The translations under genes and the position numbers were made by a program. Positions 8,241 through 19,520 of a DNA stretch of 64,000 bases are shown here, in pieces. Location of the stretch: assembly GCA_041741535.1 (NCBI GenBank), contig JBGSJV010000113.1, forward strand, positions 1 to 64,000, in the 5' to 3' direction. Origin of the DNA: M30B19 sp041741535 (GTDB lineage: Bacteria > Planctomycetota > Planctomycetia > Pirellulales > Pirellulaceae). A model generated the notes under the pieces. That model was not told where the DNA came from and ran no database searches. It worked only from the letters and a program-made list of their open reading frames with translations. Position 1 is the stretch's first letter, and each line of letters begins with the position of its first letter.

Positions 8241-9493
8241 CACAACCAATTTCCAACCACGATTTGTCAGCCTATTTGGACGGGGAAATTTCGTCTGCGG
8301 AACGTCATTTGGTTGAAACGAATTTGGCCAAAGATCCCCAACTTCGTACGCACTTGGATGGCCTGCTTGAACTAAACAAAGCCTTACGTGCGGAGCTGGC
8401 TCCGCCGCGCTTGGATGTCGAACATTTCTTGTCGCAGTTGGATCGGCCGGAAAACAATGCGAAGGATCAACGTTTCGAACTCGGAACAAAAAAACGATAT
8501 CGTTCCAAGTTGTACATCGGGTTAGCCAGCGCTTTGGCGGTGGGCCTATTGTTGACGCTGGGGACCTGGGATCGACTCCTACAGCGAGGGACGCAATCGG
8601 AGACCCTGCCATCATCAGTCGCCGAAATCGTTCGTTCGGTTGGATCTATCGAGTTCCGGAACCAACCCGGAGGTCCCTGGGAAGTCTGGACCAACGCGAC
8701 TTTGGTGCCGTTAGAAGCGGGCGTTTCCATTCGAACACCTTCGGATTCCCTTTGCGAGATCATTACCCAACAATCCGGAACGCTCCGTATGAACCGTGAT
8801 ACGGAATTGGTCCTGCATCGCCCCGATGAAGTGGAGTTGCTCCGCGGTGAGCTGTGGTGCGAAACTGGGAATGCACCGTTGATCGTACGCGGGAAGACGC
8901 GACTGGAGGCGACTCCAAACGACTCGAAACAGCTGCAATTTACTTGTCCCCCAAACGTTCATGTGCAATGTCGGATGGAAACGGATGCTTTACGGCTTGG
9001 CTGCGCGTCGCGAACACCGTTAACCGTCCTGCTGCCCAATCAACAAGAATTGGCGATCTCACCTGGCGAATGGGTGGCCTGTTCGTTCTCTGAGCCGCAA
9101 ACGTTTACAGGACATTTTGATCAAGTTGACGAAACGGCTTGGCAGTTGCCGCTCCTGATACAGCGGTCCACCGGAGACTCGGAGTTGCACGATTTCCTAT
9201 TCGTGTTGCTTGCGCGATTGGGGCAATCCAAAATGCAATACCTTTACGAGGAGCGAATCCGCGAGTTGGGTCCTCCGGGTGCGTTGCCGCTGATTGCGTT
9301 TGTTCAATCGGAGAAATCGCGAACAAGTCCCGAGACGCGACAACGCGCGATGCGAATCGTTGCTGATTTGGCCCCAGAATCAACTCGTACGGATTTGCTG
9401 CGATTGTGCCGCGATTCCGATCCGGTGGTTGCGGGCTACGCGAAACAAGCGATCACTAGATTGGATCAAAGCTCGCCGACAGAAAAAACGTAG
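8237..9493 (+). CDS. anti-sigma factor-like membrane protein with FecR-like domain
   Basis: The 418-residue protein starts at ATG 8237, overlapping the sigma gene stop by 4 bp. Residues 1-55 (LSAYLDGEISSAERHLVE, then LAKDPQLRTHLDGLLELNKALR) match the N-terminal sigma-binding helices of anti-sigma factors, but the zinc-binding His/Cys set of ZAS domains is absent. A membrane helix (LYIGLASALAVGLLLTLGTW) lies near residue 100. The outer region (VRSVGSIEF, IRTPSDSLCEI, MNRDTELVL, VELLRGELW) fits a FecR-like beta domain. The C-terminal part has short helical repeats of HEAT type. It probably anchors the sigma factor at the membrane and releases it on an envelope cue. Confidence 0.82.
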   Translation: MTQPISNHDLSAYLDGEISSAERHLVETNLAKDPQLRTHLDGLLELNKALRAELAPPRLDVEHFLSQLDRPENNAKDQRFELGTKKRYRSKLYIGLASALAVGLLLTLGTWDRLLQRGTQSETLPSSVAEIVRSVGSIEFRNQPGGPWEVWTNATLVPLEAGVSIRTPSDSLCEIITQQSGTLRMNRDTELVLHRPDEVELLRGELWCETGNAPLIVRGKTRLEATPNDSKQLQFTCPPNVHVQCRMETDALRLGCASRTPLTVLLPNQQELAISPGEWVACSFSEPQTFTGHFDQVDETAWQLPLLIQRSTGDSELHDFLFVLLARLGQSKMQYLYEERIRELGPPGALPLIAFVQSEKSRTSPETRQRAMRIVADLAPESTRTDLLRLCRDSDPVVAGYAKQAITRLDQSSPTEKT

Positions 9494-9510
9494 AGCATGG
9501 AGGCCAATCG

Positions 9511-11331
9511 TCAATCATTGATGTTCGAACGATAGAACTCCAGTCGCTGTTCCAATTCGCTTCTGCTAGGAGCATCGGTTGGTAGCGATTGCAGGGACAT
9601 CGTTTGACATTCAATGGCTTCTGGCCACTTTTCTAACTGTGCAAATGTTTCAGCCAAATCGATCAGGATCGCGCAGCCGTGGGGGGCCTGCCATTGCGGC
9701 GCCCGACGGACATCTTGCAAAATCACATCGGGATCCTGCTCGATGACCGAACGGAAGTCTGTTCTGGCGGCCTCGTGGTTTTCCAGCATTGTGTAGATTT
9801 TTCCACGAAGATAGCCGAGTTGCGGAAGCTTCGACGGTTCAAGTTCAACGGCCCGTTGGGCATCCTCCAGGGCTCGCTCCTGTTGGTTCGAATCCAACAA
9901 GACGAGCGACCGTTCGTGGTAATAGCTCGCGTTCGTTGGAGCCAGTCGGATGGCGTGATTGTAATCGAACAGGGCTTCCGCAGTATCCGGTTGGCGAGCG
10001 AACGCAAATCCTCGGTTGCGGTAGGCGGTCGCATCTGTCGGATTCAACACAATTACTTCGCTTAGATCTTTGATTGCCGATTCGATGTTGCCCATTTGCA
10101 TCAAGACGGCCCCGCGGTTGGTAAACGCGCCAGCAAATTTCGGATCAAGTTCGATCGTCTTGCCGTAATCGTCTAAGGCCGCTTGTTTGTCGCCCAGCCG
10201 ATCCCAAACGATCGCGCGATGGAAGTAGGCAGAGGCTTCCTTTGCGTCAAGCTGAATGGCATGGTCCAAGTCGGATTTGGCTTCTTCCAATTGTCCGAGT
10301 TCTCGGAGGCAAGTCCCGCGGTCAACGTAGTAGGTAGCATCGTTTGGGTTCCGCTCGATCAGGGCATTGCAATCCGTCACGGCCTCCGCAAATCGTCTTA
10401 ATTCAATCAAGACCCGTGCACGACCAACTCGTGACTTGCCGTTCCGATCATCCACCTCTAGAGCCTTCGTAAAACTCTTGATCGCCAATTCGTATTCGCC
10501 GAGTCGCCAAAAAGCATTTCCGGCATTTTCATGACCAGGGGAATAGTCGGGAGCCAATTTGACGACTGTTTGGAAATCCGCCAGTGAATTCTGGAGGTCT
10601 CCCAAACGGTAGCGAATATCACCGCGGATGTTGTACGCAAGATAGTAATCAGGGGAATGCGCGATGGCCAAATTGGCATCGTTTAGGGCGAAGTGGAGTT
10701 TATTGGTAACAGCCAAGCAAATAGCTCGGTTTGTTAGGCTCTCTGCATCATCAGGCCAACTATCCAGATATTCATCGAGATCTCGAACGGCCTCGTCGAA
10801 TCTTCCCATCTGGATCAGGAGCAAACCACGCTCATTTCTGTAGTAATAGGAGTCCTGCTGGTCGATCAGCATGTCATAATACTGCAGCGCCTTGTCGAGT
10901 TGATTTTTTTGGCGGTAAATGGATGCCAACGAAGAAACTGCATCAGCATCCATCGGGGCAAGCTCGAGAACGTGCATTAGATCGGCCTCGGCTTCACTTA
11001 GTTTCCCAATTTGTCTTGAATGCCGGGCTCTTAGAATCAAGTATTCGGTATTGTTGGGTTCGAGCCTGAGGGCCGCAGTCAAGTCCTGAATGGCTTCCGT
11101 GAACTTACCCTGGTTTTGGTACAAGATCGAACGATTGTAGTACAGCACCGGATTGTTTGGCACCTTGTCAATCGCGGTAGTTATTCTGGAAATCTGTGCG
11201 GACGTACTGTCGGAAGGTGAAGAAAGCTCTGGACTTGCCGTGTTCTGAGCCATCACAGAGAAAGTCCATAGTTGTAACGCGGAAAAAAGCACCAAATTAA
11301 TTCGGATTACTCGACCGGAGAATTTATTCAC
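9511..11331 (-). CDS. secreted tetratricopeptide repeat protein
   Basis: From GTG 11331 (overlapping the upstream TGA as GTGA) the product has 606 residues. It starts with a signal peptide (MNKFSGRVIRINLVLFSALQ, cleavage near MAQN). The rest is almost entirely TPR units of 34 residues, about 14 by eye, with the consensus A-x-x-x-x-x-x-A-I-x-x-x-P (for example YYNRSILYQNQGKFTEAIQD and AFTNRGAVLMQMGNIESAIK). Such arrays are protein-binding scaffolds. It is coupled to the larger TPR protein upstream, and both are transcribed away from the kinase gene, so they may serve the same signalling complex in the periplasm (inference). Confidence 0.88.
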   Translation of the reverse strand: MNKFSGRVIRINLVLFSALQLWTFSVMAQNTASPELSSPSDSTSAQISRITTAIDKVPNNPVLYYNRSILYQNQGKFTEAIQDLTAALRLEPNNTEYLILRARHSRQIGKLSEAEADLMHVLELAPMDADAVSSLASIYRQKNQLDKALQYYDMLIDQQDSYYYRNERGLLLIQMGRFDEAVRDLDEYLDSWPDDAESLTNRAICLAVTNKLHFALNDANLAIAHSPDYYLAYNIRGDIRYRLGDLQNSLADFQTVVKLAPDYSPGHENAGNAFWRLGEYELAIKSFTKALEVDDRNGKSRVGRARVLIELRRFAEAVTDCNALIERNPNDATYYVDRGTCLRELGQLEEAKSDLDHAIQLDAKEASAYFHRAIVWDRLGDKQAALDDYGKTIELDPKFAGAFTNRGAVLMQMGNIESAIKDLSEVIVLNPTDATAYRNRGFAFARQPDTAEALFDYNHAIRLAPTNASYYHERSLVLLDSNQQERALEDAQRAVELEPSKLPQLGYLRGKIYTMLENHEAARTDFRSVIEQDPDVILQDVRRAPQWQAPHGCAILIDLAETFAQLEKWPEAIECQTMSLQSLPTDAPSRSELEQRLEFYRSNIND

Positions 11332-14300
11332 TTGGATGCCTCGTCTTTCCACCGCCAATCAATGGCCTCAGACAGATTGAATTCGCAAATTGTCCCAGCC
11401 GTGATGTTGGGGGCTAGAATAGACGTTGACAATAGTTTGCCTCGTAGCGCAATGTCTCGCCCAACGCGTTCCGCGTTCTCAATTTCGAGCCACAGGAATT
11501 CTTCTAACCAGCCGACTTGAAGTCTTGCTTGCACTTCGATGATCTTATTAGTTGGTTCGCGCAGCAGGTGTTTTCGCAGTTCACGAGATAGCGTTTGGCG
11601 TTGAGCCGGCGATAGAGGGGATTCGAGGTTGGGCAAGTAGACTGACTGGCCGAGATTATGAATAATCTGATTTGGATTCGTAGACGTTTGAAACGCCCAA
11701 CTTGGGTCGGGACGGACCGCCGTATCATGATGTGCGCTGTACCATGCGGCAATGCGGGTTCGGCCCAAATCCTCCAGCATTCGCAAGGCAGGTGCAAGTT
11801 CCGAGTTTGGTATTTCTCGTTCCAAGAACGACACGGGCGACGATATCGGGGGACGACTGATTAACAAGCAACTTCCCACCAGTTCCAGTGATTCTTGATA
11901 TTCTTTAGGAAGATGTTGCGTCCAAATCTTCGCAAGATTGGAAAGCTCGATTTGTTGTACATACCAAACCTGAGAATCCTTTGAGCCATCGTGAACTAAA
12001 TAAAGGTTCGAGCGTTGCAGTTGATCTGCGAAGTTGGCCTTGGTGACTTTGGCTCCTCGTCCGAATGCGCGAACCGCTGCTTGTTCGACTTGAGCTATTT
12101 CCACTTCCATCGGTTCACGCAAAAGAGCCAGGAACTGAGGGACCGCACTTATGGAATCCAATCGAGGAGGAAAATTGTGTTGCAATTCTCGATACTCAGG
12201 ACGGAACCAAACCCAGCCGAATTTTGGAGCACTGTAGAGGCCGTTTGCCGATTGAGCAACTTCGGCATGTTGGAGTGCCAAGGTAGCTGCTTGAGTATGA
12301 TTCCCTTGCTCTGCCGCGATCAATGCTTCGACCAGTAGAGTGGATTGTGGATCTTCAGCAAACTCGTCCCTTGCGTCTTGGTATAACTGAGCCTTCACCA
12401 ACGCGGATTGTCGGTTCTTCATGATTTGCTGGATTCGCCAATCGCGGTTGCTTTGTGAGCTGTTTAGAAGTCGGCGACTCCAATCCAAAAATTGCGGTAA
12501 CTCTTGATTTTCCCAGGAGTAATTCGACATCCAAACCAAAAATTCTGGGTCATCGATGGCATTGAGCTGATGCTCGCTAATCAGCTCAGATAGTCCGAGA
12601 TTCGCTTGGCGACTCAGTTCATCAGCTAAAGCTTCAAATGTCTTTGGCTTGTCTGCAGAAGACCTGTAGTAGTCAAGCCAATTGGTGGTACGACAAGCGG
12701 CATTCACAATCTTGGAATCGAATATGTAGGTAAGGTAGCCGTCGCCAGCCAACGTCGGTCGTACAGCCGTTAGAAGTCGGTAAGCTGATCCCCATTCGTT
12801 CCTGTCTGCGGCCACTTCACTTTCATAGTAGGCGAGCATTGGATCGTTGGCATCAATTTCACGGTGCTTGTCGATCAGTAAATTTAGGTCCGACCAATTC
12901 ATGTCTCCTGCAAGTGTGGCAGCCAGTTGCCGAAAGACGTCTCTCATGTCTTGGGCATTTTTCAGGCCCGATTTCCAAGTGGTTTCATAGACGACAACCG
13001 CGGTTGTTTCGCGGGTCTGTAGGTCAAGGAGTTTCGATTGCCAATCGGAAATGTAGTAATCCAAGTCCTCGGACGACTCGGTTTGAATTTCTTCTTCATC
13101 CAGGGTTGTTGATGAAGCGTCTGCGGCTGGCGACTTGTTAAATTGTTGCAATGCCGCTTGAATTTCCGATTTGGCTTCAGCCCACTGCTCGCGATCAAGA
13201 AGTTGCGAAATCGACGCAGCGGCAGCCCCCGCGTCATTCGGAAACTGTTGTCGATGTTGCGCAATAACCGCACTCCATTGTTCGTCGGTTCCAACAATTT
13301 CTCCATCTTCTCGTTGCCATACGAGACTATCAAAAGCGGACTTCTTGTCCGGCATGGCCGCATATCCTTCTTCGATCTTCCCAAGGGCGACCATGACCGA
13401 AAGGAAGTCGTCGGCAAAATCATTGCGGTTTGCATCGGATGCGAGTTGCATGGCCAAGCGAAACTGTTCAGCGGCCGTGTCAAGGTCGTCGTCGATTTCA
13501 GCGACACAACCTGCGATCCACGCCGCAGAAGCTGACTCTGGCGATTGTTCGCGAACGAAACCATCCAGTGCCGACATTAGTTCATAGGCTCTCGTTTCAT
13601 AGCGTCCGTCGGAGGCAATTTCAGTTGCAGTTTCGAGGGGTTGGGGCTGTTGTTTCAGCCACGGAATAAGGTCACTTTGGATCGCTTCCGGAGCGACGTC
13701 GACCATTGCCATAAGCAATTCCGGATCGGCTTTTTGCTGTCGAAGCAAGGCTCGATAGGCGGCGAGAGATTCCTCGTTTCTCCCGAGCGAAGCCAATATT
13801 TCGGCCTTTGTCTGGGACATTTGTGGTGTCAACCCGATGGCCGATTCGTACAACAACACATTTTCCAATGCTTGGTCCAACTTCCCAAACTCTCGATAAA
13901 TGGTTGCTCGGGCAGAGTACGCACCAGGGAAACGATCGATTGGGTCAACTCGGTCAGTGGCTTCGAGTGCGTTATCCCATTGGCCTAGCGCTATCCAACG
14001 ATAACACAATAATAACCAGGCATATTCCTTTAATTCTGGGGGCGCACCAGCTGGATTTGCATTTTGCAATGCGACGATCGCTCCGTCATCATTTCCGGAC
14101 GCTGCGCGCTTGTCTGACAGGTTGACTTTGTCGACAAAATCATTGAAGCGCTTCATCGCAGGAGACTCCGAGTATCGAAGCCGAATTTTGTATTCCTCAG
14201 ATTGTGACAAACCGATATCGAGCCGTTCCCAGTCAATTAGTTTCCAAGTATTCGCATGGTAACTCAGCCAAAAACGCCATTCGACTTGACTGCTCTTGTT

Positions 14301-14912
14301 TTCGTCATAACCAAATGCGTAAGCAACGTAGTATTCCTCGGTAGGCTCCATCTTTTCGAGTTTGATTGGGGTTAAATAATACGAATGATCCGGTTCGAAC
14401 GTCGCAACTCGATCCCGTAATACACGCAAGGTAAAAAAGTCCCATTTCTTAGCGTCCTTATCTTCGCCGATGCGTGCCATTAGCAAGTCTGCGTCAATTG
14501 CATTTCGAAGCCAGGCCGAGTCATTTTTTTGCGATGCTTGCTCGAATTCCATTAAGAACTGTTCAAACGATCGATATTTTGCAATGTTATCTTGGCTCAT
14601 TCCGACGGTCGGGTCGGTATCGATATCGTAGTTGTTGAACGCCTCTTGAGACTGTTCGTGCAATTCTAGGTCACTCATCGGCCTCGGCAGGGCGACCTTG
14701 TCCTGTGTCGAATTTCGGTAAATTAGAATTGCCACGGCCACCATCATGGAAACAATACATCCGCCGGCAACGCCGCCAATGATTAGCAAGGTCCATAGCG
14801 TGCTGACGCCGCTTTGTGCTGGCGGTGATGGGGCCGAATACGCCATCGGAATGACTCGGTCTCGTTCCGTTATTGGAAATTGCTGTTTCGAAGGATTTGG
14901 ATCGTTCGGCAT
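11328..14912 (-). CDS. large membrane-anchored TPR-like protein
   Basis: The 1194-residue product has a short Pro/Ser-rich cytoplasmic N-terminus, one membrane helix (around residues 40-65, LWTLLIIGGVAGGCIVSMM) and a very long outer part. Residues of about 260-640 show degenerate TPR-like helix pairs (for example AYSARATIYREFGKLDQALENV and AEILASLGRNEESLAAYRALL). The N-terminal outer domain and the C-terminal third are not recognised. A GAGAGG stretch precedes ATG 14912. It lies divergent to the kinase-STAND gene, with 102 bp between start codons, so a shared control region is likely. It is probably an envelope scaffold; no enzymatic motif was seen. Confidence 0.83.
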   Translation of the reverse strand: MPNDPNPSKQQFPITERDRVIPMAYSAPSPPAQSGVSTLWTLLIIGGVAGGCIVSMMVAVAILIYRNSTQDKVALPRPMSDLELHEQSQEAFNNYDIDTDPTVGMSQDNIAKYRSFEQFLMEFEQASQKNDSAWLRNAIDADLLMARIGEDKDAKKWDFFTLRVLRDRVATFEPDHSYYLTPIKLEKMEPTEEYYVAYAFGYDENKSSQVEWRFWLSYHANTWKLIDWERLDIGLSQSEEYKIRLRYSESPAMKRFNDFVDKVNLSDKRAASGNDDGAIVALQNANPAGAPPELKEYAWLLLCYRWIALGQWDNALEATDRVDPIDRFPGAYSARATIYREFGKLDQALENVLLYESAIGLTPQMSQTKAEILASLGRNEESLAAYRALLRQQKADPELLMAMVDVAPEAIQSDLIPWLKQQPQPLETATEIASDGRYETRAYELMSALDGFVREQSPESASAAWIAGCVAEIDDDLDTAAEQFRLAMQLASDANRNDFADDFLSVMVALGKIEEGYAAMPDKKSAFDSLVWQREDGEIVGTDEQWSAVIAQHRQQFPNDAGAAAASISQLLDREQWAEAKSEIQAALQQFNKSPAADASSTTLDEEEIQTESSEDLDYYISDWQSKLLDLQTRETTAVVVYETTWKSGLKNAQDMRDVFRQLAATLAGDMNWSDLNLLIDKHREIDANDPMLAYYESEVAADRNEWGSAYRLLTAVRPTLAGDGYLTYIFDSKIVNAACRTTNWLDYYRSSADKPKTFEALADELSRQANLGLSELISEHQLNAIDDPEFLVWMSNYSWENQELPQFLDWSRRLLNSSQSNRDWRIQQIMKNRQSALVKAQLYQDARDEFAEDPQSTLLVEALIAAEQGNHTQAATLALQHAEVAQSANGLYSAPKFGWVWFRPEYRELQHNFPPRLDSISAVPQFLALLREPMEVEIAQVEQAAVRAFGRGAKVTKANFADQLQRSNLYLVHDGSKDSQVWYVQQIELSNLAKIWTQHLPKEYQESLELVGSCLLISRPPISSPVSFLEREIPNSELAPALRMLEDLGRTRIAAWYSAHHDTAVRPDPSWAFQTSTNPNQIIHNLGQSVYLPNLESPLSPAQRQTLSRELRKHLLREPTNKIIEVQARLQVGWLEEFLWLEIENAERVGRDIALRGKLLSTSILAPNITAGTICEFNLSEAIDWRWKDEASK

Positions 14913-15014
14913 TTCGAGACCTCTCGCGGCAACGTCGAGTATTCAACGAATCTAACGAAATTTTGTAGGTTGGACTAATCCCATTCGGATTTGGCCTATT
15001 GTACACTAGATCAA

Positions 15015-18000
15015 ATGAACCGACAGGCAGATCCACACAATACCAATCCCACAGCCAACTATCAGGCTCAGATCGAGGCGATTTGCCATGCCTACGAGCG
15101 GGCTTGGGAAGACAACCAGAATCCGGACATTCAGAAGTTTGCCGGACGAGTCGAAATCGCCGCGCAGAACGATGCCGTTGCCGTCCTCATTCTATTGGAT
15201 GTGCGGTTGCGGATGGCAGCGGGAGAGAAACCGCAACCTAGTAAGTATCGCGAGCGATTTCCAGAGCACGATCGGATCATCGACACGGCGTTTAGTGCGG
15301 CAAGCACTCCAACCTACGACATGATGAGTGTCGGCGAACAGAGCGGTTCCGAACAATCGGATTACCCGCGCAAGTTGGGGCGATATGAAGTTGTTTCTGA
15401 GTTAGGGTCTGGGGGGTTCGGGGTGGTGTGCCTGGCCCGCGACGTGACCCTCGAGCGAATGGTCGCACTGAAGTTTGGTTTGCGGTCCAAGTTCCGCACC
15501 GAGGCTCACGTTTCGGCGTTTATCCGGGAAGCTCGCACGATTGCCCAACTGCAGCATCCGGCGATCGTGACAATCTACGACGTGCTGCAAGTCGATCAAT
15601 GGCTCTGCATCGTCCAGCAGTTTGTGGATGACGGCGATCTGCGTCAGCATTTGAAAGCCGGGCAGCTGACGTTTGCGCGAACCGTTGATATCTGCCGCCA
15701 GCTGGCCGCTGGCTTGGCGTTTTCTCATTCCCGTGGTTTTGTGCACTGCGATATCAAACCCGCGAACATTCTGATGGACAAAGCCGGCAATCCGTACATT
15801 GCCGATTTCGGGTTGGCGATTCACGAGGTCAATCGTGTCGAAAACGGGGCTCGGGCTGGAACGCCGCGTTACATGCCGCCGGAAGTGGTGATGGGCGAGA
15901 CACATCGGATCGATGGCCGCGCGGACATCTGGAGTCTGGGCGTGATGATGTACGAAATGTTGACCGGAGTCTCACCGTTTCGGGGGGCAACTCAAGGCGA
16001 GTTGTTCGACCAGATTCTATATTCGGAACCGCGACAGCCACGCGCGTTGGTCCCATCACTGCCACGGGAGCTGGAACGTATTTGTCTCAAGTGCCTGTCC
16101 AAGTCCGTGTTGGAACGTTACCGCACGGCTCAGGAATTGTTGGATGATTTGGAGCACTGGATTTCCCAACCGGATGCGGCCGACGCAACTCCGTTGATAA
16201 ATTCAACGAGGGTTCTGACGGACGACCCCGAATCGTTGCGATCGGATCGGGATCCCAGTTTTGGTGGCTCGGACCCTGTTCGAGTTGTGCCACGCGGACT
16301 GCAATCGTATACGGCACATGATTCCGAATTCTTCTTGCATTTGGTTCCTGGTCCGCGCGACCGTGATGGTTTCCCCGAGTCGATTCGATTTTGGCGGAAT
16401 TGGGTGCGCGACAATGATCCGGTTCATAATTCGGTGGGTTTGCTTTATGGCCCAAGTGGTTCTGGAAAATCTTCCTTTGTCAAAGCGGGACTACTTCCCA
16501 ACTTGCCCAATGACGTTGTGACCGTCTACGTGGAAGCAACCCACGGTGAAACGGAAGATCGTTTGTTGCGTGGCTTGCGCAAGGCCTTGCCGTCGATTCC
16601 GCGTGATTTGCCGTTACAGCGCATTTTGGAGCAGGTGCGTGATGGCAAGTTGTTACCGTATGGCAAGAAGTTGCTGTTAGTTTTCGACCAATTCGAACAA
16701 TGGCTGAACGATCGCACGATCAACACTCAACAAGAGTTGGTGCGAGCCTTGCGTCATTGTGATGGCGAACGGATCCGAGCGTTGATTCTGATCCGTGATG
16801 ACTTTTGGCTGCCGGCCAATCGTTTGATTCACGAATTGGACGTGGAGTTGAATTTGGGTCGTAACGCCAAGTTGATTGACCTGTTTGATACGACACATGC
16901 GCGGAAGGTTCTGTACGAGTTTGGCTGCAGCTATGGCGTATTGCCACGCGATATTAGCCAGTTGAGCAAGGCCCATCGCCGGTTTATTCGCGACGCGGTT
17001 GCTGGTTTGGCGGAACAGGATCGGGTGGTGAGTATTCGGTTGGCGATTTTTGCCGAGATGTTCCGGGATCGACCGTGGACGGTTGCGGAATTGACTCGCG
17101 TGGGAGGAGCGCAAGGCGTCGGATACAAGTTCTTGGAAAGTACGTTCGAATCGATGCACGCCAATCCGCAACACCGGGCGCTCCAGCAGGAAGCTCGGTT
17201 GCTTCTGGAGGCCTTGGTGCCCGTCACCGGGGAGATTCGCGGCCGAATGTTGCCGGTCGAGTCTCTCCGCGAAGCGTGCGGCATGAAGAACCGACCCCTG
17301 GAATTCAACGCATTATTGAAGGTGCTGGATAGTGAGTTGCGACTGATCACACCGGTTGGGGTGCTCAGTGGTGACGAGAGCACAAAGACAGACGGGAACC
17401 CAACGACACACTATCAGTTGACGCATGACTTCTTGGTGGGTTCCTTGCGAGACTGGTTGACGCAAAAGAAACGCTCGACGCGGCGTGGCCGGGCCGAGCT
17501 TTGTCTGGAAGATCGTGCCGAATCATGGACGTTGAAGCCGGAAAGCCGACAACTCCCAAGTGCGATCGAGTATCTGAACATCCAAGTTTGGACCAAGTCG
17601 TCCCGCTGGAGCCTCGAACAGGCGAAGATGATGGGTTCGGCCACTCGGCATTATGGCATTCGGCTGTTGTTGACCATACTGGTGTCGACAAGTTTGGGTT
17701 GGGGCACGTATGCCTACTTGGATGCACTGAGTTCCGAACAATCGGTGGCCAATTTGATGCAGGCCGAAACCGCCGAAGTCCCAACGATTGTCAATAATAT
17801 GTCGCGCACCGCGGGAGTGCAATCGCGAATTGAAGCACAATTAAACAACCGACAACTATTATCGCCTCGACAAGAGCTTCATTTGGAACTGGCTCGCTGG
17901 AAATTTACTCAGGACAACCCGGCAACCCTTCTAAAACGGTTGCCGGACATGCAGCCGAACGAGATTCAGGTCCTCACCAAAGTCACTGAGGATATGGCGT

Positions 18001-19520
18001 CGAACTTGATCGCCGATGCTCGCCAGCTCCTCGAAAAGGATGGTCTTTCGGCAATACAGCGCGTTGCGGTTTCGGCAGCTTTGGCCCAGTGGGATCCTTC
18101 GGCAGATCGTTGGAGCCAATGGGGACCTCAAGTCTCCAATGACTTGGTGGAGCTGAATACTTACGAACTGGCTCCCTGGGCAATGCTATTGAAGCCAGTT
18201 GCGGAATTCATGTATCCGACGTTGACTCAATTGATTCGTGACGCTACCGAAACACCAGAGAATCCACTTGTAGTCTATACGGTTCTGTTGGATTCAGCAG
18301 GTGAAGGTAGAAGCCATTTGCGTTCGGCTCTGAACAATTCGCCCCCTCGCAGTGACTTGGACGAAGAGGCATATATTCGTAATTCCATTCAACAAGCGAG
18401 ACTGGCGGTCGCGCTAATTCGCTTGGGCGAATCGGATGAAAGCTTGTGGCGGTTTTTGCGTTCGGATGAAAACTTGACACGCCGCAGTTTTATGATTGAA
18501 TATTTTCCCCAATATAAGATTGAGCCCGAAATATTGGTTCGGCAGATAGAAAAGGCCGCTGAACCGCAAATTATCGCGGCCTTGTTGATGTGTTTGGGAT
18601 CCTATCCAAAAAATGCTTCCATTCCGCAAAGGCTGTTTACTTTTGTGGAACGGTCGTGCCTCGTCAGTCGCGACGCCTTTGTTCGCAGTTGTGCGGAATG
18701 GTTCTTGCGAAAATCGGAGCGGCCTATTCCGGTCGGCAGTCTGATTGCGGGAGCGAATTGGCGTCCATTGGTGATCGATGATGTTCATTTCAACGAAGTG
18801 TTAGTCGAGCCTCCGGCAGGAAGGTTCAAAATGAGCTTCAACCGCGAAGTCGAACTGAAACACAAGTATTGGATGTCGACCATCGAGATTCCCATTGGCG
18901 TTTTCAAGAAGTTCGATCCTGAATACAAGCTAGAAATTCGTGACGTGGGGAATGCTTACAAAATGTCTCCCTTAACAGACCAAAACCCTTGCGGACCGGG
19001 TAACGACGAAGCTGCCCGGTTTTGTAACTGGTTGTCCAAACAATGTGGAATCGCGGACGTGGAACTCTGTTACGAACTTGACGAGCAGGGTAAGTACATG
19101 AAGCTAGTCGAAAATTGGGAGCAGAAACGTGGTTTTCGTTTTCCAACCGAAGCGGAATGGGAGTTCGCCTGCCAGGCAGAGAATCCCGACTCGTGAAATT
19201 TTGGGAGATCCGTTGAAAATCTCGTACTCAACGCCTACGTTTGGAATAGTTCGAATGTTCGAATCGATGGCAACGATTATTCATCGCGGATCGGTGGCCT
19301 GCTAAAGCCGAATCGACTTGGAATTTTCGACATGCATGGAAATGTCAACGAATACGCAATTTTTGACGATCCCGAGAAAGACGCCCCATTTTTGGGTCAG
19401 AAAGGTGGAACACTTTACGCCCTTGGTGCAGAACTTCGAGTTGCCTATGCGTTTCCGCTGGGAATGAATGCAGGGCGAAACTTGCTTGGTGGATTCCGAG
19501 TAGTTCGAATCGAACCATAG
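15015..19520 (+). pseudogene. Ser/Thr kinase - STAND NTPase - FGE-like fusion, interrupted by in-frame TGA
   Basis: The frame holds 1501 codons if TGA codon 1394 (19194-19196) is read through; otherwise the protein ends after FACQAENPDS. Domains: N-terminal region (1-120); kinase domain (about 122-385) with loop GSGGFGVV, Lys153 in VALK, catalytic HCD (244-246) in place of HRD, and DFG in IADFGLA; STAND NTPase with P-loop GPSGSGKSS near 479 and Walker B LLLVFDQFEQW; a membrane helix near 880; a helical region; and an SUMF1/FGE-like domain starting near 1255. After the TGA the same frame continues the fold exactly (GIFDMHGNVNEY, then GGFRV at the end). It lacks the paired active-site Cys of true FGE, so this is a binding domain. 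ATG 15015 is preferred to TTG 14991. I favour a CGA-to-TGA nonsense change or a sequencing error. Confidence 0.8.

Noticed and set aside
19194..19230. Selenocysteine reading of the TGA in the kinase-FGE gene
   Set aside because: The region shows no known selenoprotein motif and only a weak 5-bp stem with a 9-nt loop after the TGA; a CGA-to-TGA change is simpler.
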